Assembly: GCF_030463535.1 (NCBI RefSeq) | Contig: NC_132892.1 | Span: forward strand, 30,524,936 to 30,588,935 | Direction: 5' to 3' | DNA: 64,000 bases | Source of the DNA: Salminus brasiliensis | Taxonomy: Eukaryota; Chordata; Actinopteri; Characiformes; Bryconidae | The notes under the pieces: generated by a model | What the model was told of the DNA's origin: nothing | Seen by the model: the letters and a program-made list of their open reading frames with translations, nothing else | Database searches by the model: none | Position numbers and translations under genes: made by a program | Part shown: piece by piece, positions 47,311 to 59,912 of the stretch | Layout: every line of letters begins with the position of its first letter | How positions within the stretch are numbered: position 1 is the first letter of the stretch

Positions 47311-49124
47311 GTAGATGTAGTAGATGTAGTAGTAGGAGTAGTAGATGTAGATGTAGTAGATGTAGGAGTAGTGGTTGACAGTAGATGTAGCTAAGAGTAG
47401 ATGTAGTAGTAGTGGTAGTAGATGTAGATGTAGTAGATGTAGGAGTAGTGGTTGACAGTAGATGTAGCTAAGAGTAGATGTAGTATTAGTAGTAGATGTA
47501 GTAGTAGATGTAGTATTAGTAGTAGATGTAGTAGTAGATGTAGTATTAGTGGTAGATGTAGTAGTAGATGTAGGAGTAGATGTAGGAGTAGATGTAGGAG
47601 TAGATGTAGATGTAGTATTAGTGGTAGTAGTAGGAGTAGATGTAGTAGTAGTAGATGTAGTATTAGTGGTAGATGTAGTAGTAGTGGTTGACAGTAGATG
47701 TAGCTAAGAGTAGATGTAGTATTAGTAGTAGATGTAGTAGTAGATGTAGTATTAGTAGTAGATGTAGTAGTAGATGTAGTATTAGTGGTAGATGTAGTAG
47801 TAGATGTAGGAGTAGATGTAGTAGTAGATGTAGCTAAGAGTAGATGTAGATGTAGTATTAGTGGTAGTAGTAGGAGTAGATGTAGTAGTAGTAGATGTAG
47901 TATTAGTAGTAGATGTAGTAGTAGATGTAGTATTAGGAGTAGTAGATGTAGATGTAGTATTAGTGGTTGACAGTAGATGTAGCTAAGAGTAGTAGTAGAT
48001 GTAGTAGTAGATGTAGTTTTAGTAGTAGATGTAGGAGTAGTTTTAGTAGTATTAGTAGTAGTAGATGTAGGAGTAGTTTTAGTAGTAGTAGATGTAGCTA
48101 GGAGTAGTAGTAGTAGTAGGAGTATATGTAGTATTAGTAGGAGTAGTAGATGTAGTAGTAGATGTAGTATTAGTAGTAGATGTAGTTTTAGTAGTAGTAA
48201 AAATAGAAGTACTAGTAAAAGTAGTAGTAGTAGAAGTATTAGTAGGAGTAGTATTAGTAATAGTAGATGTAGGAGTAGTATTAGTAGTAGATGTAGGAGT
48301 AGTATTAGTAGTAGTAGATGTAGTAGTAGTTTTAGTAGTAGTAGATGTAGGAGTAGTTTTAGTAGTAGTAGATGTAGTATTAGTAGTAGATGTAGGAGTA
48401 GTAATAGTAGTAGTAGATGTAGTATTAGTGGTAGATGTAGTAGTAGGAGTAGATGTAGTATTAGTAGGAGTAGTATTAGTAGTAGTAGATGTAGTAGTAG
48501 GAGTAGATGTAGTAGTGGTAGGAGTAGTATTAGTAGTAGTAGATGTAGCTAGGAGTAGTAGTAGTAGTAGATGTAGTAGTAGTAGTAGTAGATGTAGCTA
48601 GGAGTAGTAGTTTTAGTATTAGTAGATGTAGGATTAGTTGTAGTAGTAGTAGAAGTAGTATTAGTAGTAGATGTAGTAGGAGGAGTAGATGTAGCTAGGA
48701 GTAGTATTAGTAGTAGTAGATGTAGTAGTAGGAGTAGATGTAGTAGTGGTAGGAGTAGTATTAGTAGTAGTAGATGTAGTAGTAGTAGTAGATGTAGCTA
48801 GGAGTAGTAGTTTTAGTATTAGTAAATGTAGGATTAGTAGTAGTAGTAGATGTAGCTAGGAGTAGTAGTAGGAGTAGATGTAGAGGTAGGAGATGTAGTA
48901 TTAGTAGTAGATGTAGTAGTGGTAGTAGTTTTAGTAGTAGTAGATGTAGGAGTAGTTGTAGTAGTAGTAGGAGTAGTATTAGTAGTAGATGTAGTAGTAG
49001 GAGTAGATGTAGTAGTGGTAGGAGTAGTTGTAGTAGTGGTAGTAGATGTAGTAGTAGGAGTAGATGTAGTAGTGGTAGGAGTAGTTGTAGTAGTTGTAGT
49101 AGAGGTCATAGTACTAGTAGAGGT
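47311..49124. repeat. Main TAG array, unit 4
   Basis: A composite array. The first about 640 bases match the start of the unit 3 array; the remainder (about 47990-49124) matches the unit 1 array (for example the segment with AAAAATAGAAGTACTAGTAAA and the last 300 bases). This is a visible recombination junction within simple repeat DNA. No gene is seen. Confidence 0.92.
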
Positions 49125-49856
49125 AAACAACTTCCAAATTTAACCACATTCCTCCACGTCTTTTCAACTAATCTGTGCCCTCTGGGGTAGATGTAGTATT
49201 AGTAGTTGAGGTAGTAGAAGTATTAGTAGGAGTAGTTTTAGTAGTAGTAGATGTAGTATTAGTAGTATTAGTAGATGTAGTAGTAGGAGTAGTTTTAGTA
49301 GTAGTAGATGTAGTAGTAGTGGTAGTAGTAAACGTAGAAGTAGTAGTAGTATTAGTAGATGTAGCCTGCTTACTTTGTAGTTTTTCTATTATTTTACTAT
49401 CATTTAAAGTCTTAGTACTTAATGAAATATCCTGAACTGGACGACATCTGGTGGACCCTTCTCTTTGGCTCTTTCAGGTAAGAATGCTATGTATAATTAA
49501 TGTATAATATATACTAATATCTTAAAGTTACTTTGAGTGTTTGTGCTGCTTTTTAGAGAAAAACAACCTTAAAATTATTCAGATTAGTTGGTTGATCCTG
49601 GATTTGTAAAAATATTAAAGTATTTGAACTGTTAACTGTAATGGGCTTATATGTTATGTTTCTGTTCAGAAATCAAGTCACACAGTCAAGTAAACACAGA
49701 TTTAGGGCTGGTTATTATATTAAATACACACACACATACACACACAATAAGACTAAATAACCTACATATTAAGTGAAAACTCAGTGTTAAAATGACCACT
49801 TCCAAGTTCAACCACGTTTCCTCAATGTCCTTTAAACTAATCTGTTCCCACTGGGG
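49125..49856 (+). other. Second donor block with small TAG array, unit 4
   Basis: Small TAG array (49188-49365), the ACGACATCTGGTGGACCC segment, then CTTTCAG/GTAAGA with GT at 49478 and an AT-rich tail with an ACACACAC expansion near 49725-49746. No coding exon is recognised. Confidence 0.55.
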
Positions 49857-50142
49857 TAGACAAAGTATTAGTAGTTGATATAAAGTAGTAGCAGTATTAG
49901 TACTAGTAGAAGTAGTATTATAAGTAGTAGTGGTAGTAAAATTAGAAGTAGTTTTAGTAGTAGCAGTATTAGTACTAGTAGAAGTAGTATTATAAGTAGT
50001 AGTGGTAGTAAAATTAGAAGTAGTTTTAGTAGTAGCAGTATTAGTACTAGTAGAAGTAGTATTATAAGTAGTAGTGGTAGTAAAATTAGGAGTAGTTTTA
50101 GATGTAGATGTAGATGTAGCTGTAGGAGTAGATGTAGTAGTA
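49857..50142. repeat. TAG array 4, unit 4 (three sub-blocks)
   Basis: Three tandem copies of a block of about 75 bp containing GTATTAGTACTAGTAGAAG and GTAGTATTATAAG. Unit 3 has two copies and unit 1 one, so this sub-block has expanded step by step. Confidence 0.88.
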
Positions 50143-51496
50143 GAACAAAAAAGTAATAGTAGTAATAGTATAGTATAACTAAACTAGGAGTTTTCTAATA
50201 TTATACTACCACTTAAAATCTTAGATGACGTCAGGTGGATCAGACGTCCAATGGACCACCACCATCACCGTTTTCAGTCTACCCGAGAGGCTGGCCTGCA
50301 CCTACGTCCCAGACCTTTTACTGTCATGTCACTGATGATATGTACAGCTGTGGCCCAAAAGAACCAGAGTTTGACCTCCCTGTGCCAGTACAGTTCAGAA
50401 GGAATTGTACAATTATATTACGCTTGAGTGAAACACAGACAACATTTGGAATAAATCAATTTTTTAGTAAATTAAAAAGTGTGGACATAAAATGATTAGG
50501 AACATTATTTAAAACATACATACAGCATCCATAATGGTGATCATCTCAAATCACAGAAAAGGCTTTTTAGACTAATTAAATCATTAGTTTTAATTTTAAG
50601 GACATCTGATCACATTATTCAAACACTACCAAAATGTTCAGATTAAATAATAAGCAAACAAAATAAAGGATAAACACAGTCTGCATATACAGCAAACTGT
50701 GCCGATGAGACACAGGGTTACATATGGACAAACGAAGAGGAGGCAGGACAGATAAACACTATAAAAGTGGAATGGATTAAAAGTATCCATTATTATTTAT
50801 TGATTATGCTATAATCCATTACACATATTTATGCCATATTTGTAATATAATCAGTCATTGTTTAGGCAAACATGATTATTAAAAAGTAAACATTACTGAT
50901 TTTAATTACACTCACCAAAAACTACCACTGGTGTGTTCAAAGAAACATGAAATTACTGTCACACAAAAACCTTGTATCTCCATTTTTGCTGTTTTTGACT
51001 CTTTGTCATAATGTGAAGCAGTTGTTGTTGGTAGTAGTTCTTTACTTATTCTTTATTATTCTCTGTCTGTACTGTGTTGTGTTGTCTGTCCGCACTTGTT
51101 TGTGTTGCACTTGTGTTCTATATGCACTGTCTATGTTGCACCATGGTCCTGGAGGAACGTTGTTTAGTTTCACTGTGTACTCTGTATGTAGCTGAAATGA
51201 CAATTAAACCCACTTGACTTGACTTGACTTGGCTTGACATTTGTAAGGGCTGGCTCCAGGGCTCAGCCACCTCGGGCCACCAGAGGGAGACAAAATGTAT
51301 CTTCTGGAGCCAATCAAGCCCAACACCTGGGCTAAGGGCTTCATTGGGGAGACACACAGACACACATTGCTGTCACGAGGACAGCCGGGCAAAGGGTTGA
51401 GAACTCTTGCACTCCCCTCATCTTTGCTCTTCCCATGACTCTTGAGTCCTCTTTAAAAAAACTGCACTCCAGTTAATTTTCTTCTGTGGGTCCTAC
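50143..51496. other. Gene-free spacer, unit 4
   Basis: Matches 4736-5869 of unit 1 apart from an insertion at 51046-51238. The CRE-like TGACGTCA is intact at 50226-50233. The 86-codon GTG-started frame is at 50235-50495. No gene is seen. Confidence 0.5.
51046..51238 (+). mobile_element. 193-bp insertion with CTTGA tail, unit 4 only
   Basis: Absent from units 1-3, which read GTTCTTTACATTTG without interruption. The insert contains CACCATGGTCCTGGAGGAACG and AAATGACAATTAAA and ends in a tandem CTTGA tail (CTTGACTTGACTTGACTTGG). Such 3' ends with short tandem tails are typical of 5'-truncated non-LTR retroposons in fish. The exact family is not identified. Confidence 0.6.
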
Positions 51497-51590
51497 TAAC
51501 CACTAGCTCACCTAGTAAGTAGGTTGTGCTGTAACCAACACTAGGTTTGATTCCCTTCTCAGGGTGAGCCACTACAACTTTTTGTGATGA
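51497..51590 (+). repeat. Possible tRNA-derived SINE scar, unit 4
   Basis: Same A-box-like and GGTTTGATTCC pair as in unit 1; only the head is visible. Confidence 0.35.
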
Positions 51591-51689
51591 ATGGACCAAT
51601 AGAAATGCTCCACAATGACTTGGAAAAAAATATTTTTTTTATTGACTTCCTTTGAAGAAGAAGGAGAGCTGGGCAGGGAGGGATCAGAT

Positions 51690-52230
51690 GACGATGCCAA
51701 GACGAGGAAGATGACTCCACCTTTCCTGCCCAAAAGCCTAGACCTCCCAACGCCGCCGACATGGGCTCTTAGGCTGACAGCAACCTGTATGAGGTGTGTA
51801 AACGGGCCGCCGCCAAACTGGCCATACCGTGGTTAGGTGCACTTAACGAAGATGGGACCTTTATGATTAAAAACAGCTCCCCCACCTCAAACCCCCTGTC
51901 AGGGCCCTGTGTAGTATATAGATAGGACAGCTGGTTTTAGGAGGTACGATCAGCTTTTTGTGTCATAAACTCTTTTTAAAGTTACCCTTGTCTTGTCAGC
52001 GGTTGTCACACTGGATTGTGGGTCCTATTGCTGTGGCATACGAATGTAGGGCTTAGAACTACAGAGGGACATGTTTGCGTGATCCTACAGGCTGCATGTT
52101 TCAGGTTCATTCCTTGCCCAAGGTAATTCCCATAGTGAAACACCTCACTCTGTTATCAAATAACCAGGAATTACGTTCAGTAACCCAACATTTTTCCACC
52201 TCCTGTAAAGTTTCCATTTTTGGGAGATGA
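51690..52230 (+). mobile_element. Internally deleted DIRS-like remnant, unit 4
   Basis: Same two-part remnant. It has lost a short CCTACAAACCCC segment near 51893, and the join reads CTTTTTAAAGTTACCC as in unit 1. It ends shortly past the stop of the minus-strand gene. Confidence 0.5.
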
Positions 52231-52315
52231 GGATTTTCATACAGATGCAGCAGACTGACATTAGGTTAGAATACTACTTTTATGATAATTTCACTGGAGC
52301 ATCATTTTGGACTTC

Positions 52316-55300
52316 TCAAGCAATCACACATTTTGATTCATTTTTTAGTTCGTCAATTTCTGCTCGTAATTTCTGAATTTCCTCACTTTTTTGACCCTCA
52401 GTGAGTTTATAGAGATTCTCCAGAAGCTCATACCGTTTCTGATGCTGTTCAGTGAGCCCCAGTATATGTTTATTTTGTCTTTCATTGAAGTCATTGAATT
52501 GCTCTGCCTGCTTCCTGGCAATATCTTCATATTTACTCTTCATGTCCTTCATTTCCTGATCATGCTTCTTTTCCAATTCCTCACGTTCCTTCTTCTCTCT
52601 AGCCATGCTTTCTTCCTCTCTCCTCTTAATGTTCTGCTGACATTCTCTTCGTATCTCCTCTTCTCTTTCCTGCAGTCTTTTTCTTTCTTCCTCTCTTTTC
52701 TCGTCTTCTTGTCTTCTTCTCTCCTGCTCTTCCCTCCTCATTTTCTCCATCTCTGCTACCATTGCACATTTCTTTTTCTCGTACTCTTTGTCTTTTCGCT
52801 CACTTGTTTCCCTCCACTTTCGTTTCTCCTCTTCTCGCCGAAGTCTTTCTTCTTTCATACCCCTTTCAAAGTTCTCTCTCATTCTGTCTTGTTCTTCTTG
52901 TTTTGCTTGTAGCTCTTCAGCGTGTTTCTGCTTTCTCTGATGGTCTTCTTCCTTTAGTTCCTGCTTCTGTCTTTTCATCTCGTCTTCCCATTCCATCAGT
53001 TTATGCTTCAGGTCCTCTTGTATTTCCTTCTTCTCGTGTTCAGCTTCTTTTATTTTCCTCTCCCAAGTATGCCTCTCATCCACTTCTTCTTTTCTCCTTC
53101 TATCCTCCTCTAGATCTCTCTTTCTAATTTCTTCATCTTGTCTCTTTCTCAGATCTTCCATGGCTTGTTTTTGTTGATTTCTGAAATGTTCTTTATCTTG
53201 TTTGTATCTCTCTTCTCTCTTTTTGTCCTCCTCATCTCTCTCATTCAGCTGCTTTTCAAATTCATCTCTCTGCTTTTTATTCTCCATTTCTAACTCATTA
53301 ATCCTGCTTTGCCATTTCTCCATTTGCTTTCTTGTTTCTTCTGACCTCACTCTGTCCTCCATCTCCTGTTTCTTCTTTTCTATTTCATCTTTTTCCTCAA
53401 ACTCCTTTTTAAGAGTTTCCATCTTTTCTCTATATTTTCTCTCTATTTGCTGTTTTTCATAATCAGCCTTTTGTTTTTCTTCCTCCAGTCTTTTCTTCAG
53501 CTCTTCCATTCCTTGGCTGTATTTGCTTTTTAGTTTCTCTTTTTCAGCTTCAATCTCTTGCTCTTTCTCTTTCAGAATTTCCTCAATTTTCTTTTTGATG
53601 GACATTTCTGCCTCTTGGAACATGCTGTTTGTAAAGAACTGACTTGATGTGTTTGAGTTTATCACAGTTTCAATCTGTGTCAGTAGTTCAGAGACTTGGG
53701 TGCGGTCGTTTTTTTCTCGGTTATTGAATAACACAATCCTGTTTCCACAGTCTCTGAGCATCTTCTTGACTGGCTCAATTGTACATTTCTCTAAGTACTG
53801 GTTTATTGTCTGATCTTCCAGGTCATCTGCTCTAGTGAACAGCACTATGCTGAACATTGCAGCCTTTGGACCAAAGATCTTTTTTATCAGCTCTAAAGTC
53901 TCCACATCTTCTTTGGTGTTTCTTCCGATGCTCAGTACAATGATGAACGCATGGGGTCCAGGTGCTGACATCGAGATGCACTTCACAATTTCCTGTTGTA
54001 TTTCTTCCTCTGACAGTGTGGCATCAAACAGGCCTGGAGTGTCAACAACAGCAACTGTTCTCCCCAGCACCTCACCAGTTTCTTTTTGGCAAACCTTTGT
54101 CACAGAATTCATACTGGCTTCAGTAACAAATTCCTTTCTTCCCAGGATAGTGTTTCCTGTTGCACTCTTTCCATTCCCAGTCTTTCCAATCAACACCACT
54201 CGTAAGCAACTGGAAACCCATTCTTCCTCTTCATCACCTGAAGAAAACATTAGTACTAGTTATTCATTGTGTTACTTTACAATGTGTTCCTCAGGTAAAC
54301 CTCATGATTACAGTTTAAAGTGCTGCTCTAAACCCTTTACAAATGTCTGTATTTCTGTTTAAGATTTAAGCTATAATTTGGTCAGATCTTCATCTTATTT
54401 CTCTCACTACATGAAGAGAATGACACAAGTTATGTAAATTAATTTCCTGAGCAAACTCAGTACTGAGCATATCCAAATAATGTGCAGCTCTAGGAATATT
54501 GGTGTAGTTTTGGTGTAGTTGTAATCAGGTACCAGCAACATCTACAGGAGAATATCAGATTATCCATCTGTTGCCTGAAGCGTAACTGTAAATGGGCCAA
54601 GAAAAAGATACTAGGCACACAAATATGTCTAAAAAGAAATGGGTAAAGCAGGAGAAAATCCCCATTTTGAAGTCGTAGGACTCTAAAAAGAGTCCTCCAC
54701 CCAGTATTGCAAAATTAAACCCGATTATCGAAAATGTTTGACTGATGTTCACATACTTTTTTTTCAAATATATTTAATGTTGGATCATTCTAAAATAAAA
54801 TAAAATAAATAAACTTCTATTATAAACTATAATATATTATTATGATTATTATGATGATTATCATCATGTTTTTCTAGTTTAAGAACTTATGATAAAGATC
54901 TAATGACATTTATGATTACATTTATTTAAAAAAACTGAAATTGTAAATGAGTCACAAGCTTTCTAACAACATGTTATCATTTAATGAAGAATAAGTATGA
55001 ACACAACACAAATACATACACAAATACAATATTTTCCAATAAGTACTGCCATGCCGAAGATGCTTCTGTGATCTAAATATCATAGATTTGTGAGTAGATC
55101 TTAAACAAGCTGGGCAGCAAGACAACCCAATAACATTTTAGAACTAGAGGCCTTCTACAAAGAGGAGTGGGCAAACATCCAACTACAATAACGGAAAGAC
55201 ATTTAGCTACAAAAACCGTGTGTGAGCTTTCTGCTAAAGCTGGTGTTAAAGTCTCTGTAAGGTTGCCAACCTTTGAACACTGATGATTTAGACTTTTATG

Positions 55301-58300
55301 TTGTGATGGAAAATTTCAAAATATTATGTTTTATATTTGATTAGCTACAGAGGGTGTGTTTACTACTTCTCAATTACAAAAAGATGTAATTTGACCAAGG
55401 GTGCCCAGTCATTTTTATTGGAATCTGCAGCCACTGTGGCTTCCACTGGACACTGCTGATGTAAATTGAAAGCAGTGTTAAATTATAGACAGTAATAAAC
55501 ACTGATTAATCTTATTTTGTCTGTGTGTATAACTATATTGCAATACACTGCTTTTAAATATAATATTTGACATTCTTTGTTAATACAGTGTCCAGAATCA
55601 CTGCTGAAGAACTCTGAGGGATTGCTTGAATGAACATAGTCAAAGCACCTACCTTCTGACTGGAGCTTCCTCCTTAACTCCTGGATTTCCTTCTCCTTTT
55701 TGCTCAGCTCTTCTTTATGCTCTTCCTCCACTTCACGTCTGACTCTTTCTTCCAGAGCCCTCATATACATGTCAAGAGAATACGGCTGTGCTTCTATCTT
55801 TTTTATAATATCCTCCAGCAGCTTGTCACCTGCTTGTTTGAAGGATTTCCTCAACTCTGTTTTCACTATTATGTGTCTCTGATCACACACAGCAAGAAAG
55901 TCCCTTATTTCAGTAAACTCTGTGACAGGTTGACTGATCGCATGCTCTGTTGTAAACAGGACTATTAAATTGTCTTTCACTCTGGAGCTGAAACTGTCCT
56001 GAATCTTCTTCATTTCTCCTTTGTGTTCATCAGTGAGGGGACCAACAGGAACGACGAAGAGGAAAGCATGGACTCCAGGGTCACAGAGAGAGACACAGTG
56101 GAGAGCTTCATACTTCACTTCCTTCTCTTGAGTGTAGCAGAGAGCTGGTATCTCCACCAGGGTAACTGAGCGTCCAGACACGACTCCAGTTCTCCTCACA
56201 CACGTTAAGCTGGGCTCTGGACTGCGCTGGCTCTGGCCCAGTATGAGGTCTGATATGGAGGCTTTCTGTGCTCCATCATGCCCACACAGCACCAGGTTCA
56301 ACCTCTGAGACTCTAAATGAGAAAAACAACATATCGTATTAGTCAGGTTTAGAACAGAGACCTCTACAATTAAGAACGAGAAATTCACATGAGCAAAACT
56401 GCCCCCTTCACTGGACCCCAAGTCTGAACATTTTAATTAACATTTAAATTGTGGCCAACTAAGAGCTGAATTATTGATGTATTTCTGTGTAAACTGTTCA
56501 CATAGTAATAATATAGGGGTGAGAAACATTTCATTTAAAACTAGAAATGTGCATTTCCATAGGAAACTGCAGAATAATCATGCAGCTGAATTGTGCAGGT
56601 CAATTCTAGGTGGTTGCTAGGCAGTTGCTATACTGTTTCAACTAACAGTACCAACTGCATAGAAATTATGGTTGGTAAGTTGCTTACTATGGTCTTGCTA
56701 ATCAGTTTCTCTGCTGTTCCAAGTGGCTGTTATGCTGTTGCCAAGCAGTTGCTATGTTTCCCAGGGTGTGGCTAAGTTTTTGTTAAATGGGGGTGGGGTG
56801 CTGCTAGACAGTCGCTATCCCATACATGATGGTTGACATGGTGTAGCTAGGTGATTGCTATTCTGTTTAAGGTAATTGCTATGTGGCAACTATGATCTCC
56901 CCACATGGTTGCAATGGAGTTGCTATGTGGTTGCTATGCTATTTAAGGTGGTTGCGATGTGGCAGTTATAATTTTCCACATGGCTGCAATGGTGTTACTA
57001 AGAATACTGCTATTATTAAATTTAGACCATCGGTTCCATTGAGATATGGCGGAAAAGAACTTGCCTGTCTTGAAAACTGGGGCATTGATTTGGCCGTCAG
57101 AAATCTGGGAGAAAAATAGCTTTGCACAATCATCCATGTATTACTCACCCAAGTCATCCTGTTTACCACCACGAGAGAATATCTGCATCAGGCCCCCAAA
57201 TCTTCCTCCTGGTTGTGGAATATAAATCATGAGCATAGTAAGGTGATTATTACAGTTTTCTGTAATAGTGCAATTCTAATACCTGATTTATTGCAAACAG
57301 TGATCAATTTCAACTAATGAAACTGTTTTTAACGGAATTTTTGTGACATACTTTTCTTTTTCGGTGCTGTCGGTTGAGCCGCTCTCTGTGCCGTTGATTC
57401 AGTGTCTCTCTGTACTGTTGATTCAGTCTCTGTCTGTCGTGTTGGTTCAGTGTCTGTCTGTGTTGTTGGTTCAGGGTCTGTTGGTGGTCGAGGCTTTTGC
57501 TGTTCTGTTGCAGGTGGAGCCATCACAAATTCCTCCCATTTAAGGTGACCTCCTCCATTCTCTTCAACCATCTTCTCCATCAGCTCCACAAGAGCAGACG
57601 GACTGCTTCCACTTCTAAAGTCAAAATGCCTGTTACTGAACTCTGTTATGATCTCATCAGAGACATTCTCTTCATCTGGATCTACACTGCTGCCGGGTTG
57701 CGTCAGCACTATGGTGTATTTACAGGCCTCCTCAGATAAAGACCGGAGGATGAAATTCAGCTGTTTCCTGTCTGCCTCAGTGAAGTCGTCTCGCTGTAGG
57801 ACCAGAACTAGAACATGAGGTCCAGGAAGACACAGAGACATGCACTCTCTCACTCGCTCATCCAGTTCGTCGTTAGAGAGTTCAGTATCAAACAGGTGAG
57901 GAGTGGTGACGAGGCTGAAGCTTTTTCCCTTCACGTTTCCTCTTGCTCTCTCACTGCGTTGAGGAGGAGTTTCAGCATCGAACGCATCTCTTCCCAGAAT
58001 GAAGTTTCCCACTCTTCTGTTTTCCTGGTCGTTCTTCCCCAGCAGCAGAATCCGCACTGCGTAATGACAGCGATACTCTTAAATCCACAATATTTCCCAC
58101 AATTTCATGCAAATTCAAAAACACTCTAATGGTTAATGGTCCAACTTATGATTTCTGAAGAACAGAACATGTAATTGAAAGAATTCAGTGTAGTAAATCC
58201 AGAGAGTAGGAATTCAGTGTAACTTACTGTATGGAGGCGGGGTTAGACTTTGCCTCCTCCGAGGTTGTGATGGATCTGTGCCACAAACAGGAGTTACGAG

Positions 58301-59448
58301 TTACTTTCCCATGTACTAATGTTATGCAGCTGTGACATCTAATGCTAGGTGGAAGGCCACGTTAGGTCTCTATCTGTAAATCTAGAAGCATTCCAACAAA
58401 TCCTCCAATGTTGAGATATCACCGCATTACTTAATATGAACATGCTGTTTTTATTCATACAAATATTATTAGTTAAAAACATTCACTTTTGCACTGAATT
58501 CCAAATGATTCGGGTGTTTCAGCTGTTTTAAACTAAACTACCAATTCAAAAAAGATTCACTACATTAGATCTGTCCATCAGACTGCACACTTCACATCAG
58601 TGTACTCCTTATACTTTAAAGTCAACACTGGTTCTGGTTTGAACACTATCGTATAGTCCACCGGTGTGAACATTGTGAAAAATTATTTTAGTCTTTATGT
58701 AGATATTTCATATGGAATAATGGTGACATTCAGTACAGGAACTGTACTTTTGCTGAACTAATAACAAACTTTCATGTAAAACCAATCAATAACTTACCAA
58801 AAATGTTTGGCCCTTTTTAAATGTTCTGTTATCGGTGAAGAATTCAATATGACGGCGGTTACTGATCCTAGTCCTGAAGTAACCCTAACTCTGAATCCAA
58901 ATAATCAGTTCATTAACAAGCCTTCTCTCTCTGTGTTGGTGTGTGTGTGTGTGTGTGTGAGTGTATAAAACCCTAAAATGTCCAGGGTGAGAAACTATGC
59001 TGTTTTATTTTTGCCTCTACTCAGGAATTATCACTCTGTGTCACCAGTGTTTGATATTAAATGTATTTATTTATAATGTATCAGTGTTTTATTATAAAAC
59101 TGTTGTTTTTACTAGTAATTACACCTGATCAAATACCACTGGCTTTAAATGATCTAATGAACTGTGATTTATAGAAACAGGTCAGTATTAATACATTTCA
59201 GTACATTAAATAAGTAAGTAAGTAAGTAAGTAAAGTTTTCACATATAAAAGGTGCTGAATATGTGGTTAAACCTCGTATAGACTCTGGTAGTAACTCACT
59301 ACTATCACTGTCTCTGTCTATAAGACACACTGCTGAACTGCATTAAACACTGGACTGGAACAGGCTTCTCTTTTTCATTACTCATTATTTTAAAATGATT
59401 TTAATTGGGTTTTACAGAAACTGGATACTTACAGATACTCGATGCCAT
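52316..59448 (-). CDS. Triple-AIG1-domain GIMAP-like GTPase, unit 4 (repeat almost absent)
   Basis: Exons on the minus strand: 59433-59448, 58228-58275, 57352-58056, 57149-57208, 55653-56312, 52316-54237; joined frame about 1136 residues. AIG1 domain 1 with only about four TESTAQ-type repeats covers residues 22-256, the linker 257-276, AIG1 domain 2 277-496, and canonical domain 3 with coiled coil 497-1136. The P-loop GKTGNGKS is at about 514-521 and CVIA ends the protein. Exon 2 has two changes from the other copies (an Arg to Gln in the Arg run, and the last Phe to Tyr). Domains 1 and 2 lack GxxxxGK[ST], as in the other units. With an intact frame and minimal repeat, this copy is the most compact version of the family here. 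Confidence 0.85.
56607..56960. repeat. Degenerate GTTGCTAKG repeat in intron 4, unit 4
   Basis: Same family and position, with a short deletion near 56775 compared with unit 1. Confidence 0.75.
57380..57478 (-). repeat. Coding VNTR remnant, exon 3 of unit 4 (about 4 copies)
   Basis: Only four 8-residue units (DPEPTTQT, DTEPTRQT, ETESTVQR, DTESTAQR) remain. The flanking protein sequence is the same as in the long-repeat copies, so the difference is purely in repeat number. Confidence 0.9.
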
Positions 59449-59540
59449 TTCTGGGGGCTTTTGGAGCTGAAATCTAAAGTGGAATCAGGAAACTTTCAGC
59501 AGCTCCCTCTCCGAATCACAGGATCTGGTGTTTATAGTGT
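59449..59540 (-). promoter_or_regulatory. TATA-type promoter of the unit 4 GIMAP-like gene
   Basis: TATAAA on the minus strand at 59531-59536, same spacing to the ATG as in the other copies. Confidence 0.5.
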
Positions 59541-59699
59541 AGACTATTATTTATCCTCACATTTAGTCTGAAAGCTCATCTTACATCTGACTTCTAAATA
59601 TAGCGTAATCTGAAGCCCTGGGTCCGCCTCTCTGATCCAGGGTCTGTCTGTGGCTCTGTCTTCATAACTTTCATAACGACATATTCATATTTATGATCA

Positions 59700-59912
59700 T
59701 AAATAACAGTATTGTTGAGTGTTACCTGGGTTTAAACCTACACTGGGATCAGTTCACTCACTGTATGTGCTCCTGAGCACTTGGGGTCTACGCCTAATTC
59801 CTAAACTCCATTTCTGCGTCATTACAATTCACACATCTGCCACTAGATGGCGCTATAGTATCATCAGCGGCTGTTACAGCGCTGTCTCTTTACTGATTAC
59901 TGGTTTTGCCAG
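59700..59912 (+). promoter_or_regulatory. CTCF-like site and orphan splice donor, unit 4
   Basis: CCACTAGATGGCGC at 59840-59853. The donor reads TTTGCCAG/GTAAGT with GT at 59913, preceded by a five-base insertion relative to other units (TACTGATTACTGG). The AT-rich spacer 59913-60290 that follows shows no gene. Confidence 0.5.
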
